This document shows positions 1 to 6,238 of a stretch of DNA of 8,953 bases, piece after piece. Position 1 is the first letter of the stretch. The number at the start of each line of letters is the position of its first letter. Made by a program: the position numbers and the translations under genes. Location: assembly GCA_002690445.1 (NCBI GenBank), contig NZER01000273.1, positions 1-8,953 of the forward strand. Direction: 5' to 3'. Source of the stretch: Candidatus Pacearchaeota archaeon. Its GTDB lineage: Archaea; Nanoarchaeota; Nanoarchaeia; Pacearchaeales; GW2011-AR1. The notes beneath the pieces are model-generated. The model did no database searches. It was not told the DNA's origin and saw only the letters and a list, made by a program, of their open reading frames with translations.

Positions 1-1669
1 CCCCCCCCCCCCCCGCCACAACAATCATAACACTCTCCCCCTTTTCCTGAAATTCCTTAATTTTATCTTCAAAACCCTTAATAGAAATTCTCTTTTCTTT
101 TATCAAATCTTCATTACCAATAACAATCTTTTTACCTCCAACAACCCCCTCTAGCCCCTTGCCCCGAATAATTTTAAATTTCTTCACACCCAAATATTTT
201 CTCAGATTAGCTTTTTTCACAATTGCCTTAGCTAACGGATGCTCAGATAATTTTTCTAAACTGCCTGCTAACTTTAATAAGTTTTTTTCATCTTTTGCAA
301 AAATATCAATCACTTCTGGCTCTCCCTTTGTAATTGTGCCAGTCTTATCAAAAACAATTGTCTTCACCTCCTTCATTGTCTGAATTGCCCCTCCTTTTTT
401 AATTAAAATTCCTTTTTTAGCCCCCATCCCCACCCCCACAGTCAAAGAAATCGGAACAGCCAACCCCAAAGAACACGGACACGCAATAACTAAAACTGCA
501 ATACCAACCCCCACCGCCCGCCCAATCTCCGCTCCAACCAAAAAATACCAGCTCAAAAAAGTCACAACTGCAAGAGCCAAAATAATAGGAACAAAAACAT
601 TTGTCACCTTATCAGCAACTTTCTGAATTGGCACCTTTGTTCCCTGCGCCTCTTCAACCAATTTAATAATATGCGCTAAAAAAGTATCCTTCCCAATCTT
701 AGCAGCCTTAACATACAAAACCCCATCCTGATTCAAAGTCGCGCCAATAACATTATCCTTTTTCTTTTTATCCACCGGTAAACTCTCCCCTGTCACCATA
801 CTCTCATCAACTGCACTCTCGCCCTTCACAACAACCCCATCAGTTGGAATTTTCTCACCCGGCTTAATAATCATCACATCCCCAATCTCAACCTCCCCAA
901 TCTCAACTTCCAATTCCTTTCCATCTCTCAAAACTCGCGCTTTCTTAGCACCCAACTCCAAAAGCTTTCTAATCTCTGAAGTTGCCCGCCCTTTTGCCCT
1001 TGACTCAATATATTTTCCAGTAATAAAAATTGTCATAATCATTCCAGAAACACCAGCAAAACTAGTTATCTCCATAAAAAAACTCAAGATGCCAGTTGCA
1101 AACGCAACAATTGTCCCAAGCGCAATCAACGAATCCATTGTAAAATATAATTTATAAAATCCCCTCAACCCTGCTCGAATAGTAGAAAACCCAAAAATAA
1201 AAATAATTGGAAAACTCAAAACCAGCATCAACAGCCCCATCCAGCTCATCGGAACAATCTCTAGTCCAAATAATTCACTTGAATACATAATAACCATAAT
1301 CAAACCAGTCAAAATCCAAACCCAAACTAACTTATGCTTCCACACATCAATTTCACTTTTTTTCTTTTTAGAATTTTTCTGTTTGGAGTTGGGATTTGAA
1401 TTATAATGATCAGCTTCAGCTGAGGGTGGGGGGGAGGGATCTTCAAATCCCAACTCCTCAAACTCAACTCCCAAAGGCGTATAACCCGCTTCTTTCACAG
1501 CATCTTTCAACTTTCCTCCATCAACACTATCATCTACCTCAAGAAAAGCCTTTCCTGTAACTGCATTAACACTAATGTCCTTAGCACCAATCTTAGAAAG
1601 TTCTTTTTCCACATGCCCCGCACAACTAGCACAAGTCATCCCTTCAATATCCATTTTTACTTTTTTCAT
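1..1669 (-). CDS. copA: Copper-transporting P1B-type ATPase (CopA-like), C-terminus missing
   Basis: ATP-driven membrane pump that, by family knowledge, moves Cu(I) out of the cytoplasm. The frame is open from ATG at 1669 to the window edge (556 codons). Visible in order: an HMA metal-binding domain with GMTCASC (residues 10-16); a Pro/Ser/Lys-rich linker (about 75-108); membrane helices from about 113, including MDSLIALGT (178-186); the actuator motif TGES (293-296); the metal-site CPC (397-399); the phosphorylation motif DKTGT (441-445); and the nucleotide-domain HP (477-478). The GDGxNDxPAL hinge and the last two helices lie beyond the edge, so roughly 150-200 residues are missing. The last visible codons are Gly repeats from a 14-base C run at the edge, which do not resemble the family and may be a sequencing or assembly artefact. 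A GGAGGA site lies 13 bases before the start, a longish spacing. It is the last visible gene of the operon starting at 4651. CPC favours Cu(I)/Ag(I) over Zn/Cd. Confidence 0.93.
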   Translation of the reverse strand, partial: MKKVKMDIEGMTCASCAGHVEKELSKIGAKDISVNAVTGKAFLEVDDSVDGGKLKDAVKEAGYTPLGVEFEELGFEDPSPPPSAEADHYNSNPNSKQKNSKKKKSEIDVWKHKLVWVWILTGLIMVIMYSSELFGLEIVPMSWMGLLMLVLSFPIIFIFGFSTIRAGLRGFYKLYFTMDSLIALGTIVAFATGILSFFMEITSFAGVSGMIMTIFITGKYIESRAKGRATSEIRKLLELGAKKARVLRDGKELEVEIGEVEIGDVMIIKPGEKIPTDGVVVKGESAVDESMVTGESLPVDKKKKDNVIGATLNQDGVLYVKAAKIGKDTFLAHIIKLVEEAQGTKVPIQKVADKVTNVFVPIILALAVVTFLSWYFLVGAEIGRAVGVGIAVLVIACPCSLGLAVPISLTVGVGMGAKKGILIKKGGAIQTMKEVKTIVFDKTGTITKGEPEVIDIFAKDEKNLLKLAGSLEKLSEHPLAKAIVKKANLRKYLGVKKFKIIRGKGLEGVVGGKKIVIGNEDLIKEKRISIKGFEDKIKEFQEKGESVMIVVAGGGG

Positions 1670-1671
1670 TT

Positions 1672-1740
1672 TTATTTTATTTTCCTCCATTTAAAATGAA
1701 AGCATGAAAATTTTTCCTTGGAAAAATTTACTTTTTTCAT
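1672..1740 (-). CDS. Possible 22-residue leader ORF ahead of copA
   Basis: A short ORF beginning [12 protein letters not shown] and ending WRKIK-stop, with one Cys and one His. Its ATG is preceded at a 10-base spacing by a perfect AGGAGG (1751-1756) that overlaps the hemerythrin stop codon. Its stop lies 2 bases before the copA start. The first four residues equal those of CopA because the start region is duplicated. It could be a translated leader that couples hemerythrin and copA translation, or merely a by-product of the duplication. It is too short to judge by composition. Confidence 0.25.
   Translation of the reverse strand: MKKVNFSKEKFSCFHFKWRKIK
1708..1729. promoter_or_regulatory. Inverted repeat in the hemerythrin-copA gap
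   Basis: Two perfect 10-base arms (AAATTTTTCC and its complement GGAAAAATTT) are separated by 2 bases. It lies inside the short leader ORF, between the hemerythrin stop and the copA start. It could be an operator or an RNA hairpin controlling copA; the sequence shows only the symmetry. Confidence 0.4.
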
Positions 1741-1754
1741 TTTTTTATTTCCTC

Positions 1755-2291
1755 CTATTTATTTAAATGCCCAACAAAATCAAGATACTTCTTCTTTTCA
1801 TCAGCCCTTTCATTTCCAATTTTCTCAAATTTCTCTAACATCTCTTTTTTCACACTATCACTTAAAACCTCATCAGCCATAGGATAAAGAATATTATCTT
1901 CCTTGAAAATATGCTCCTGAATCAATCCAGCATATCCTCTTGCATTCTCAACTAATTTCTCCTTATCATCATTGTCCAAGGCCTGTTTCATTCCCTTAAC
2001 AAACTCTCTTCCTTCTTCATGTTCAACCAACATCTGCTCAACAGGATTACAATGAACACAACCTTCATCACTCTCAACTTTTCTAACAAATTCCTTAAAC
2101 AAAATATCTTCTTCTTTTGCATGATGAAATCTATCAGCATAATTTCCAATAAAATCAATTACTTTTTCAAAAAAACCCTTATAAACTTTCTTGCCTTTTT
2201 CAATTAAATCGCATTCTGCTTCAAGAACCTTCACTACTTTCAAAATATTCTCATGTTCCTCTGAAAGCATTTTTGAAGTTTTTGATACCAT
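1755..2291 (-). CDS. Hemerythrin-like HHE cation-binding protein
   Basis: A soluble four-helix-bundle protein of about 178 residues with the iron-binding pattern of hemerythrin-like HHE domains. Counted from the upstream in-frame TTG at 2303, the putative ligands are H17, H61-xxx-E65, H95 and H131-xxx-E135. Family members bind a di-iron centre and act in O2 or NO sensing, storage or repair; which role applies here is not visible. An extra C82-V-H-C85 sits between helices 2 and 3. I prefer the ATG at 2291, one base after the cupin stop (2293-2295), because the TTG at 2303 would overlap the cupin and neither start has a clear ribosome site. The 1-base junction implies translational coupling with the cupin. 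Co-location with metal-transport genes suggests oxygen or iron handling in the same response (inference). Confidence 0.85.
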   Translation of the reverse strand: MVSKTSKMLSEEHENILKVVKVLEAECDLIEKGKKVYKGFFEKVIDFIGNYADRFHHAKEEDILFKEFVRKVESDEGCVHCNPVEQMLVEHEEGREFVKGMKQALDNDDKEKLVENARGYAGLIQEHIFKEDNILYPMADEVLSDSVKKEMLEKFEKIGNERADEKKKYLDFVGHLNK

Positions 2292-2292
2292 C

Positions 2293-2592
2293 TTATTTAA
2301 CAAGCACTAAAAGAAAACTCGTATCCTCCTCTGCTTTTAATGAATGGACAGCATTCTCCTTAACAAAAATAAAAACTCCTTCTTCCATGATAATATCCTC
2401 GCCTTCTAACTTAAAAATTCCCCTACCTTCCACAACTTGCACAAATCCCTGTTTTGTCGAAGTATGTTCATCAATCTCAGTTCCCTTGGCCATACAAAAC
2501 AATGTAACATCTAACCTTTCAGTCTTAACTATCTCCTTACTCAAAATCCCTTCTTTAGGATACTCAATCATTTCTTTAATTTTCTTTTCCAT
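2293..2592 (-). CDS. Small cupin-domain protein
   Basis: A 99-residue single-domain cupin, predicted cytoplasmic. Motif 1 is recognisable as G-TEIDEH-TSTKQGFVQVVEG (His43, Glu54), and motif 2 as the region ending KENAVHSL (His82). The canonical motif 1 has HxH, but the second His is replaced here, so metal binding would be incomplete or altered. The core GxGxFxLEGEDIxMEEG is typical of short cupin_2 proteins of unknown ligand. An AGAAGGA ribosome site (2601-2607) lies 8 bases ahead of the ATG. It sits 45 bases after the DUF2318 gene and 1 base before the hemerythrin gene, so it is internal to the operon. The substrate cannot be read from the sequence; a sensor or binding role beside the di-iron protein is only a guess. 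Confidence 0.8.
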   Translation of the reverse strand: MEKKIKEMIEYPKEGILSKEIVKTERLDVTLFCMAKGTEIDEHTSTKQGFVQVVEGRGIFKLEGEDIIMEEGVFIFVKENAVHSLKAEEDTSFLLVLVK

Positions 2593-2637
2593 TTATTTTT
2601 TCCTTCTGCTTAGCCTAATTCACTCAAGAATATAAAC

Positions 2638-3093
2638 TTACGCAAACCTATACCTCCCAGACTCCAAAGCCACTTTTTGGATCACTATATAATCTCTTTC
2701 AACCTTCATCAGAAGATAACCAGGCCAGCATCCCCCACCCCGAAGATTTCTTGTTCCTAAGCCTGAAATAGGATAATAATTTCCACATTTATTGCAAATC
2801 ATATCATCTCCTTCCTGCCTATACCCCTTCTTGCTTCCGTGACAAACATCACAAGCATCAAATGCAGTTTTCACACTTCCATCTTTTGCCTTCACCACAA
2901 AAAACTTTATACCATCATAATCATAAAACGCAGCTGTTCTAGAAACTTCATTCAACGGAATTTTAATCAAATCTGATTCATCTAAAAACTGTCCAGTATT
3001 TGCCACAACATTTCCAGTCCCGCTTCCAAATATAAAAAAACCTACAGCTAAAACAGCTAAAACAGCTGCTCCAACCAATAAATATCTACTCAT
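2638..3093 (-). CDS. Membrane-anchored DUF2318/FtrD-like cysteine protein
   Basis: 151 residues. One N-terminal membrane helix (about 4-24) is followed by a domain predicted to face outside. That domain carries C81-DV-C84-H85, C100-NK-C103, the NYYPISGLGT segment and C122 in GGGCWPGY. This arrangement matches the C-terminal domain of DUF2318 proteins (FtrD-like, annotated as Fe-S-containing and linked to iron uptake in bacteria). The CDVCH motif resembles a haem-c site, but the paired CxxC and family context argue for an Fe-S or other metal centre. An AAGGAGA ribosome site (3101-3107) precedes the ATG at 3093. The stretch upstream contains a 32-base direct repeat. In the operon it lies between the SafE-cupredoxin fusion and the cupin, so it may exchange electrons or metal with the cupredoxin domain (inference). 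Confidence 0.8.
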   Translation of the reverse strand: MSRYLLVGAAVLAVLAVGFFIFGSGTGNVVANTGQFLDESDLIKIPLNEVSRTAAFYDYDGIKFFVVKAKDGSVKTAFDACDVCHGSKKGYRQEGDDMICNKCGNYYPISGLGTRNLRGGGCWPGYLLMKVERDYIVIQKVALESGRYRFA

Positions 3094-3099
3094 TTTTAT

Positions 3100-3184
3100 T
3101 TCTCCTTACAATTAAATTTGAACAAAATTTAGATGTCATGGTGAATTTCCCATTCTCCTTACAATTAAATTTGAACAAAATTTA
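3100..3184. repeat. 32-base perfect direct repeat including a ribosome-binding site
   Basis: Bases 3100-3131 and 3153-3184 are identical (32 bases, start-to-start 53) and lie in the 100-base gap before the DUF2318 gene. Read on the minus strand, each copy ends with GTAAGGAGAA. The copy nearest the gene supplies its Shine-Dalgarno site; the distal one is spare. It looks like a recent tandem duplication of the translation-initiation region. Confidence 0.9.
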
Positions 3185-3193
3185 TTTTTCATC

Positions 3194-4651
3194 CTACCCA
3201 CCACACCCGCACCCACCGCTCCCAGTTGTAGACCCGCATGTCGGACTCCCGCAGCTCCCACCGCCCGCCCCCCCGCTGCAACTCCCTCCTCCTACTGGTG
3301 TAGCTGATTTAATTTGCTCCTGACTCGCCTCTCCTGTCTCTGTCACTACAAAACTTCCCGGAATCATGCCCATCCAACAACTCCACCTAACTGTCCCTGC
3401 TTCATCAGGTGTAAACTCCACAACATTTAAACCTTTTTTCAATTTAATCTCCAATCCATAATCCCTCACAAAAATCTCATTATTACACCCAGTCAACTCC
3501 AAAACATTAATATTCCATTTAACAGGAACTCCTTTTTTCAAAACAAATGACTCCGGCTCCCATCCATATCTATTAACTTCCATATTAATTTCCTGAACAC
3601 CCTCCACCAAAACAGCACTCCCAGAATCTACTCCAATAATTTTATCTTTAATTGAATCATAACTAACAGAAGAACCCATAACAGTCAAACCTCGATTCAG
3701 CATTATTAATCCTAAAACCAAAACAAGAATCGCTGCAATTTTCAAAATTCTCTTTGTCGCTTTTTTGCTAATTACAGAAGTCAAACTACCAAAACCAATC
3801 ATAATTGGCAATGTTCCTAAACCAAAAGCAGCCAAAGAAAAAAGTCCAATTAAAAAACTCCCTGTTCCAGCTGCATAAAGATACATTGCCTGCAGCGGAC
3901 CGCATGCAATAAACAATCCACTAAGTATCCCAGTCATAAACGGGGCTTTATAAAATCCTTTAGAACCCCGAGTGGTCTTTGAAGTCCAGCGAGACAAAAA
4001 TTTTGGATTAAATTGAAAACGCTTAAAAAAACCAACACCCAACATACTCAAAGCAAAAGCAATCATAAACAACCCTGCAAAAATAGCAACCGCGCCTCGG
4101 AGCCCAACACTAAATGCAAACACTCCGCCAATCAAACCAAAAATTCCCCCAATCACCGCATAAGAAACAATCTTCGCCCCACCATAAACAAAATGCTGCT
4201 TAAACCCCTTATGCCCCTGCTCAGCATTCTTAGTCGTATACCCCACAACAAAACCACCACACATCGAAACACAATGAAACCCCGTCAAAAGACCAACAAA
4301 AAATAATAGCAAAATTCCAGAACTTTCACCAACACCTGGGATAGTAAGATTCAAACCAGAAATCCACTGGTAAACAAAATAAGCCAATACCAATAAAGAA
4401 CCAATCATAACAAAAAATCCAATCCTCTGATTCCCATCTTTCTTAACCTCTTTTCCATCTGGCTCATAACCGCACCCCCTCACAACCTCCTTAATTTCTT
4501 TTTCAGAAATCTTCTCAGAATCAAAATCAATCTCTGCCCGCTCTTTTGCATAACTTACTGAAATCTTATTCACCTTATCTTTCAACTTATCTTCAATACG
4601 CTGAGCACAAGAGTTGCAGTGCATCCCTTTTATTTTAAAAACCTTTTTCAT
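3194..4651 (-). CDS. HMA + SafE/DsbD-like membrane domain + cupredoxin fusion with Gly/Cys-rich tail
   Basis: 485 residues, a probable membrane copper-handling protein. Residues 1-66 form an HMA domain with GMHCNSC (9-15). A helix at 77-99 leads into a SafE/DsbD-like transmembrane region (112-322) with FHCVSMCGG (125-133) and ACGPLQAMYLY (249-259), typical of the sulfite exporter TauE/SafE-type families associated with copper. Residues 352-437 are cupredoxin-like (Cupredoxin_1 type), with likely metal ligands in TGCNNE (C389) and CWMGM (C425, M427, M429). The last 33 residues are a Gly/Ser tail with five Cys (458, 467, 472, 481, 483). The start at 4651 has no ribosome site but a TATA box 24 bases upstream, implying a leaderless message and making this the first operon gene. 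Copper is inferred from HMA, cupredoxin and the CopA neighbour; the transport direction is not visible. Confidence 0.87.
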   Translation of the reverse strand: MKKVFKIKGMHCNSCAQRIEDKLKDKVNKISVSYAKERAEIDFDSEKISEKEIKEVVRGCGYEPDGKEVKKDGNQRIGFFVMIGSLLVLAYFVYQWISGLNLTIPGVGESSGILLLFFVGLLTGFHCVSMCGGFVVGYTTKNAEQGHKGFKQHFVYGGAKIVSYAVIGGIFGLIGGVFAFSVGLRGAVAIFAGLFMIAFALSMLGVGFFKRFQFNPKFLSRWTSKTTRGSKGFYKAPFMTGILSGLFIACGPLQAMYLYAAGTGSFLIGLFSLAAFGLGTLPIMIGFGSLTSVISKKATKRILKIAAILVLVLGLIMLNRGLTVMGSSVSYDSIKDKIIGVDSGSAVLVEGVQEINMEVNRYGWEPESFVLKKGVPVKWNINVLELTGCNNEIFVRDYGLEIKLKKGLNVVEFTPDEAGTVRWSCWMGMIPGSFVVTETGEASQEQIKSATPVGGGSCSGGAGGGSCGSPTCGSTTGSGGCGCGG

Positions 4652-4670
4652 AAAAAACTAACAAAAAACT

Positions 4671-4688
4671 TTATTATAACCCCTTTGG
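4671..4688 (-). promoter_or_regulatory. Promoter (BRE + TATA) of the metal operon
   Basis: On the minus strand CCAAAGGGG (4680-4688) is followed by TTATAATAA (4671-4679). The TATA centre lies 24 bases before the ATG at 4651, so transcription should begin at or next to the start codon. The spacing agrees with six other genes in the window. Confidence 0.65.
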
Positions 4689-4707
4689 AGAAACTAGTTT
4701 CAACAAA
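4684..4707. promoter_or_regulatory. Palindromic operator candidate upstream of the metal operon
   Basis: GAAACTAGTTTC (4690-4701) is a perfect 12-base palindrome. The symmetry continues after 2 unpaired bases with TTTG/CAAA, giving 20 of 24 symmetric positions. It directly abuts and partly overlaps the BRE, a place where an archaeal regulator could block or recruit the basal factors. The binding protein is unknown, and no metal-sensor gene is visible in the window. Confidence 0.45.
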
Positions 4708-4711
4708 AATC

Positions 4712-5188
4712 CTAAATAGAAAGCCAAACCAGACTAATTAACCAGAGCAAAGCTAAACTCCCCCCCGCCCCAAACAAACACCCCGTCATCTTTCCCAACA
4801 TCGTAGACAATGCAGTTCTCTTACTTGCTGCTTTTGATCTTTTCTGATTTTCTACAATAGACCCTTCAAAAATACCTCCAATCCCATCTGTAATAGTATT
4901 CCCTGTCACCCCGCCAATAACTGCTCCCGCCACCCCCGCAAAAACACTCCCAAGAGTTGCTGCAAAAACCAAAATACCATTATCAATACACCCAAAAATA
5001 AAATCAGAATAAATAGTTTTAAATTTAATTTTCAAAAATTTCAAAACAATCAAATTAATAATTCCCAATCCAAGAAAAGCTGGCCAAACTAAAAAGTTCT
5101 TAAAAATAAAAAAAGAAGAAACAGCTACAATCACTATTGCAAGGGAAATAAAAGTCCCAACAGCTTTAACAAACGCCCCTCTTTTCAT
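4712..5188 (-). CDS. Glycine-rich multi-pass membrane protein, unknown function
   Basis: 158 residues, family not recognised with certainty. It has about four hydrophobic segments: roughly 9-29, 32-50, 66-93 and 135-157. The third starts FGCIDNGILV and continues with many Gly and Ala (GVAGAVIGGVTGNTITDGIGG), a glycine-zipper-like pattern suited to tight helix packing. A polar stretch with a cluster of basic residues (about 113-124) precedes the last helix. The DNG...GNxxxD pattern faintly recalls TMEM65-type proteins, but this is from memory and weak. The start has a TATA box (5208-5216) centred 24 bases upstream, suggesting a leaderless message. It ends 60 bases before the metal-operon start and so is probably separately transcribed; a link to that operon is possible but unproven. 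Confidence 0.7.
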   Translation of the reverse strand: MKRGAFVKAVGTFISLAIVIVAVSSFFIFKNFLVWPAFLGLGIINLIVLKFLKIKFKTIYSDFIFGCIDNGILVFAATLGSVFAGVAGAVIGGVTGNTITDGIGGIFEGSIVENQKRSKAASKRTALSTMLGKMTGCLFGAGGSLALLWLISLVWLSI

Positions 5189-5207
5189 TAATTAACTAAG
5201 ATTCCTT

Positions 5208-5216
5208 TATTTAAAA
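5208..5216 (-). promoter_or_regulatory. TATA box of the glycine-rich membrane protein gene
   Basis: TTTTAAATA on the minus strand, centred 24 bases before the ATG at 5188. An AAAGGAA (5202-5208) lies 13 bases from the start, rather far for a ribosome site, so a leaderless transcript is preferred. Confidence 0.5.
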
Positions 5217-5235
5217 GATTATCTCAAAATAAATG

Positions 5236-5484
5236 TTAGTTAAATCCTCTTATTTTACGATTTTTCTGAACTAATTAATTATCGCAACGCAACAGGGTGG
5301 GCGAGCAATTCGCTTTTGCCCTATCTTTTCTTCAATGGGCAAATGCAAATTGCGAGGAGCGATCGATTTGTTTTTGACTAATTTATTTTGCGACGAAGTC
5401 GCAAAGGGTGGATGGGATCAACAAAAACAAACTGCGAGTTGAGATATCTTCAGAAAAATCACCACCCCATAATGATTTAACTAA
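5236..5484. repeat. 249-base inverted-repeat-bounded structured element (non-coding)
   Basis: This fills most of the 292-base gap between two minus-strand genes, with no credible ORF. Outer arms: TTAGTTAAATC at 5236-5246 and its exact complement at 5474-5484. Inner arms: GATTTTTCTGAA at 5259-5270 and its complement at 5449-5460; the spacers between arms are 12 and 13 bases. Inside are a 17-position stem (5305-5321 with 5337-5353, 15 paired), a 10-bp stem (5367-5376 with 5422-5431), and within it a perfect 8-bp GC-rich hairpin (5387-5394 with 5398-5405, loop GAA). The centre is more GC-rich than its surroundings. The right outer arm overlaps the stop codon of the winged-helix gene. It could be a MITE-like insertion, a structured RNA, or a complex 3' processing signal. 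Confidence 0.6.
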
Positions 5485-5960
5485 TGCCTCAAAACAACAA
5501 TATTATTCATTCCCCGCCTCTTTCTCTCAACAATCTGCTTTGCCTCTAATTTATCAATCAGCCTCGTCATTTTAACTTTCCCAATATCAAGCTTCTCCAT
5601 CAACGTCTTCTGAAAAATCGCCCCGTTCTCTTTTTCAAGAATTCTCACAACTTCTTTCTCATCCTTATCAATATCAGATAAATCCAACTTCTTTTTTCTC
5701 TCTCTGACTCTTATTCTCTTAACAACAATCTTTTCACTTTCTTTAGAAAAAATCAAAAACAATCCAATAACTAAAACCACCCCAGCAATTGTCAAACTTA
5801 AATAAGTTTGAATAGAAATAGTTTGATACATCGTACACCCGCCCCCGTGCGAACAAGTATCCCCTACAATATTTTTCAAAGCCAAATTAAAAATCAAAAT
5901 AATAATTCCAATCACAACAGCAATTCCAGAAATCAAAAAACCCACATTTTTGTTTTTCAT
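5481..5960 (-). CDS. Membrane-anchored winged-helix (MarR-like) protein
   Basis: 159 residues. Two N-terminal membrane helices (about 7-28 and 50-70) flank a short outer loop with C36-SHGGG-C42. A basic linker (about 74-91, KRIRVRERKKK) leads to a winged-helix DNA-binding domain at 96-157. That domain reads EKEVVRILEKENGAIFQKTLMEKLDIGKVKMTRLIDKLEAKQIVE, then a basic wing (RKRRGMNNIVVL). This layout occurs in archaeal membrane-bound transcription regulators. The Cys/His/Gly loop could sense redox state or metal, but this is inference. A TATA box (5981-5987) sits 24 bases before the ATG, implying a leaderless message. Its target genes are unknown; the neighbouring metal operon is a candidate only by proximity. 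The stop codon overlaps the end of an inverted-repeat element. Confidence 0.8.
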   Translation of the reverse strand: MKNKNVGFLISGIAVVIGIIILIFNLALKNIVGDTCSHGGGCTMYQTISIQTYLSLTIAGVVLVIGLFLIFSKESEKIVVKRIRVRERKKKLDLSDIDKDEKEVVRILEKENGAIFQKTLMEKLDIGKVKMTRLIDKLEAKQIVERKRRGMNNIVVLRH

Positions 5961-5980
5961 TATTACACAAAAAAAGAAAC

Positions 5981-5990
5981 ATATAAAAAT
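5981..5990 (-). promoter_or_regulatory. TATA box of the winged-helix gene
   Basis: ATTTTTATAT on the minus strand, with the TATA core about 24 bases before the ATG at 5960 and no ribosome site between them. Confidence 0.5.
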
Positions 5991-6005
5991 CTATGCTTAA
6001 CAGCC

Positions 6006-6224
6006 TTACCAACCGCCCCCTCCCTCATCACAATCCTCTGCCTTCACCTTCCACAAATTCTCATAATCTTTCTTCCTCTTTGCACTGCATTTTTTACAAT
6101 ACTTTCGCGCATATCTCGCCCTAGGATTAACCTCGAATTCCTTGCCGCAATCCTTGCATTTAACTTTCTTTTTCAAATCTTTTGGTTCTACATATATTAC
6201 CATTTTTCTTTTTGCTCCCATCAT
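6006..6224 (-). CDS. Small zinc-ribbon protein, unknown function
   Basis: Up to 72 residues, highly basic. Two CxxC knuckles, C23-KD-C26 and C43-KK-C46, are spaced 16 residues apart, as in zinc-ribbon proteins that bind nucleic acid or ribosomes. The surroundings (VKCKDCGKEFEV and ARKYCKKCSAKRKKDY) resemble zinc-ribbon modules common in small archaeal proteins. The C-terminus is GGGGW. Three starts are possible: ATG at 6224, ATG at 6221, and ATG at 6203. The last is preceded by GGGAG about 10 bases upstream and may be the real one, giving a 65-residue product. No TATA box is seen 25 bases upstream of 6224, where a repeat array begins. The gene may therefore be read through from the tRNA transcript or have lost its promoter. 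Confidence 0.65.
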   Translation of the reverse strand: MMGAKRKMVIYVEPKDLKKKVKCKDCGKEFEVNPRARYARKYCKKCSAKRKKDYENLWKVKAEDCDEGGGGW

Positions 6225-6238
6225 AGCCCTTCAGGAAA

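Larger units (their letters stand above)
1656..1756 (-). repeat. Imperfect direct repeat of the copA ribosome-binding/start region
   Basis: An 18-base exact match (1656-1673 and 1727-1744) covers the ATG and first codons. In each copy it is followed, with small length differences, by a TCCTCC-type anti-Shine-Dalgarno complement. On the minus strand, ribosome site plus ATGAAAAAAGTA therefore occurs twice, 71 bases apart. The segment is AT-rich, which weakens the case that it is more than convergent simple sequence. Confidence 0.5.

Noticed and set aside
1422..1440. G-rich run within copA as a possible frameshift or assembly error
   Set aside because: The frame reads through it without interruption and gives a Pro/Ser-rich linker between the HMA domain and the first helix, where such composition is tolerated.
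2292..2303. TTG start for the hemerythrin-like protein
   Set aside because: An ATG at 2291, one base after the cupin stop, gives a normal domain without overlap; the TTG has no ribosome site.
2019..2635. Plus-strand ORFs opposite the hemerythrin and cupin genes
   Set aside because: They are antisense shadows of well-supported genes; their low-complexity hydrophobic or Ser/Thr-rich translations reflect AT-rich complement sequence.
2837..2851. CDVCH of the DUF2318 protein as a haem-c attachment site
   Set aside because: It occurs with a second CxxC and a third Cys site in the order of the DUF2318/FtrD family, and no haem-c maturation gene is seen.
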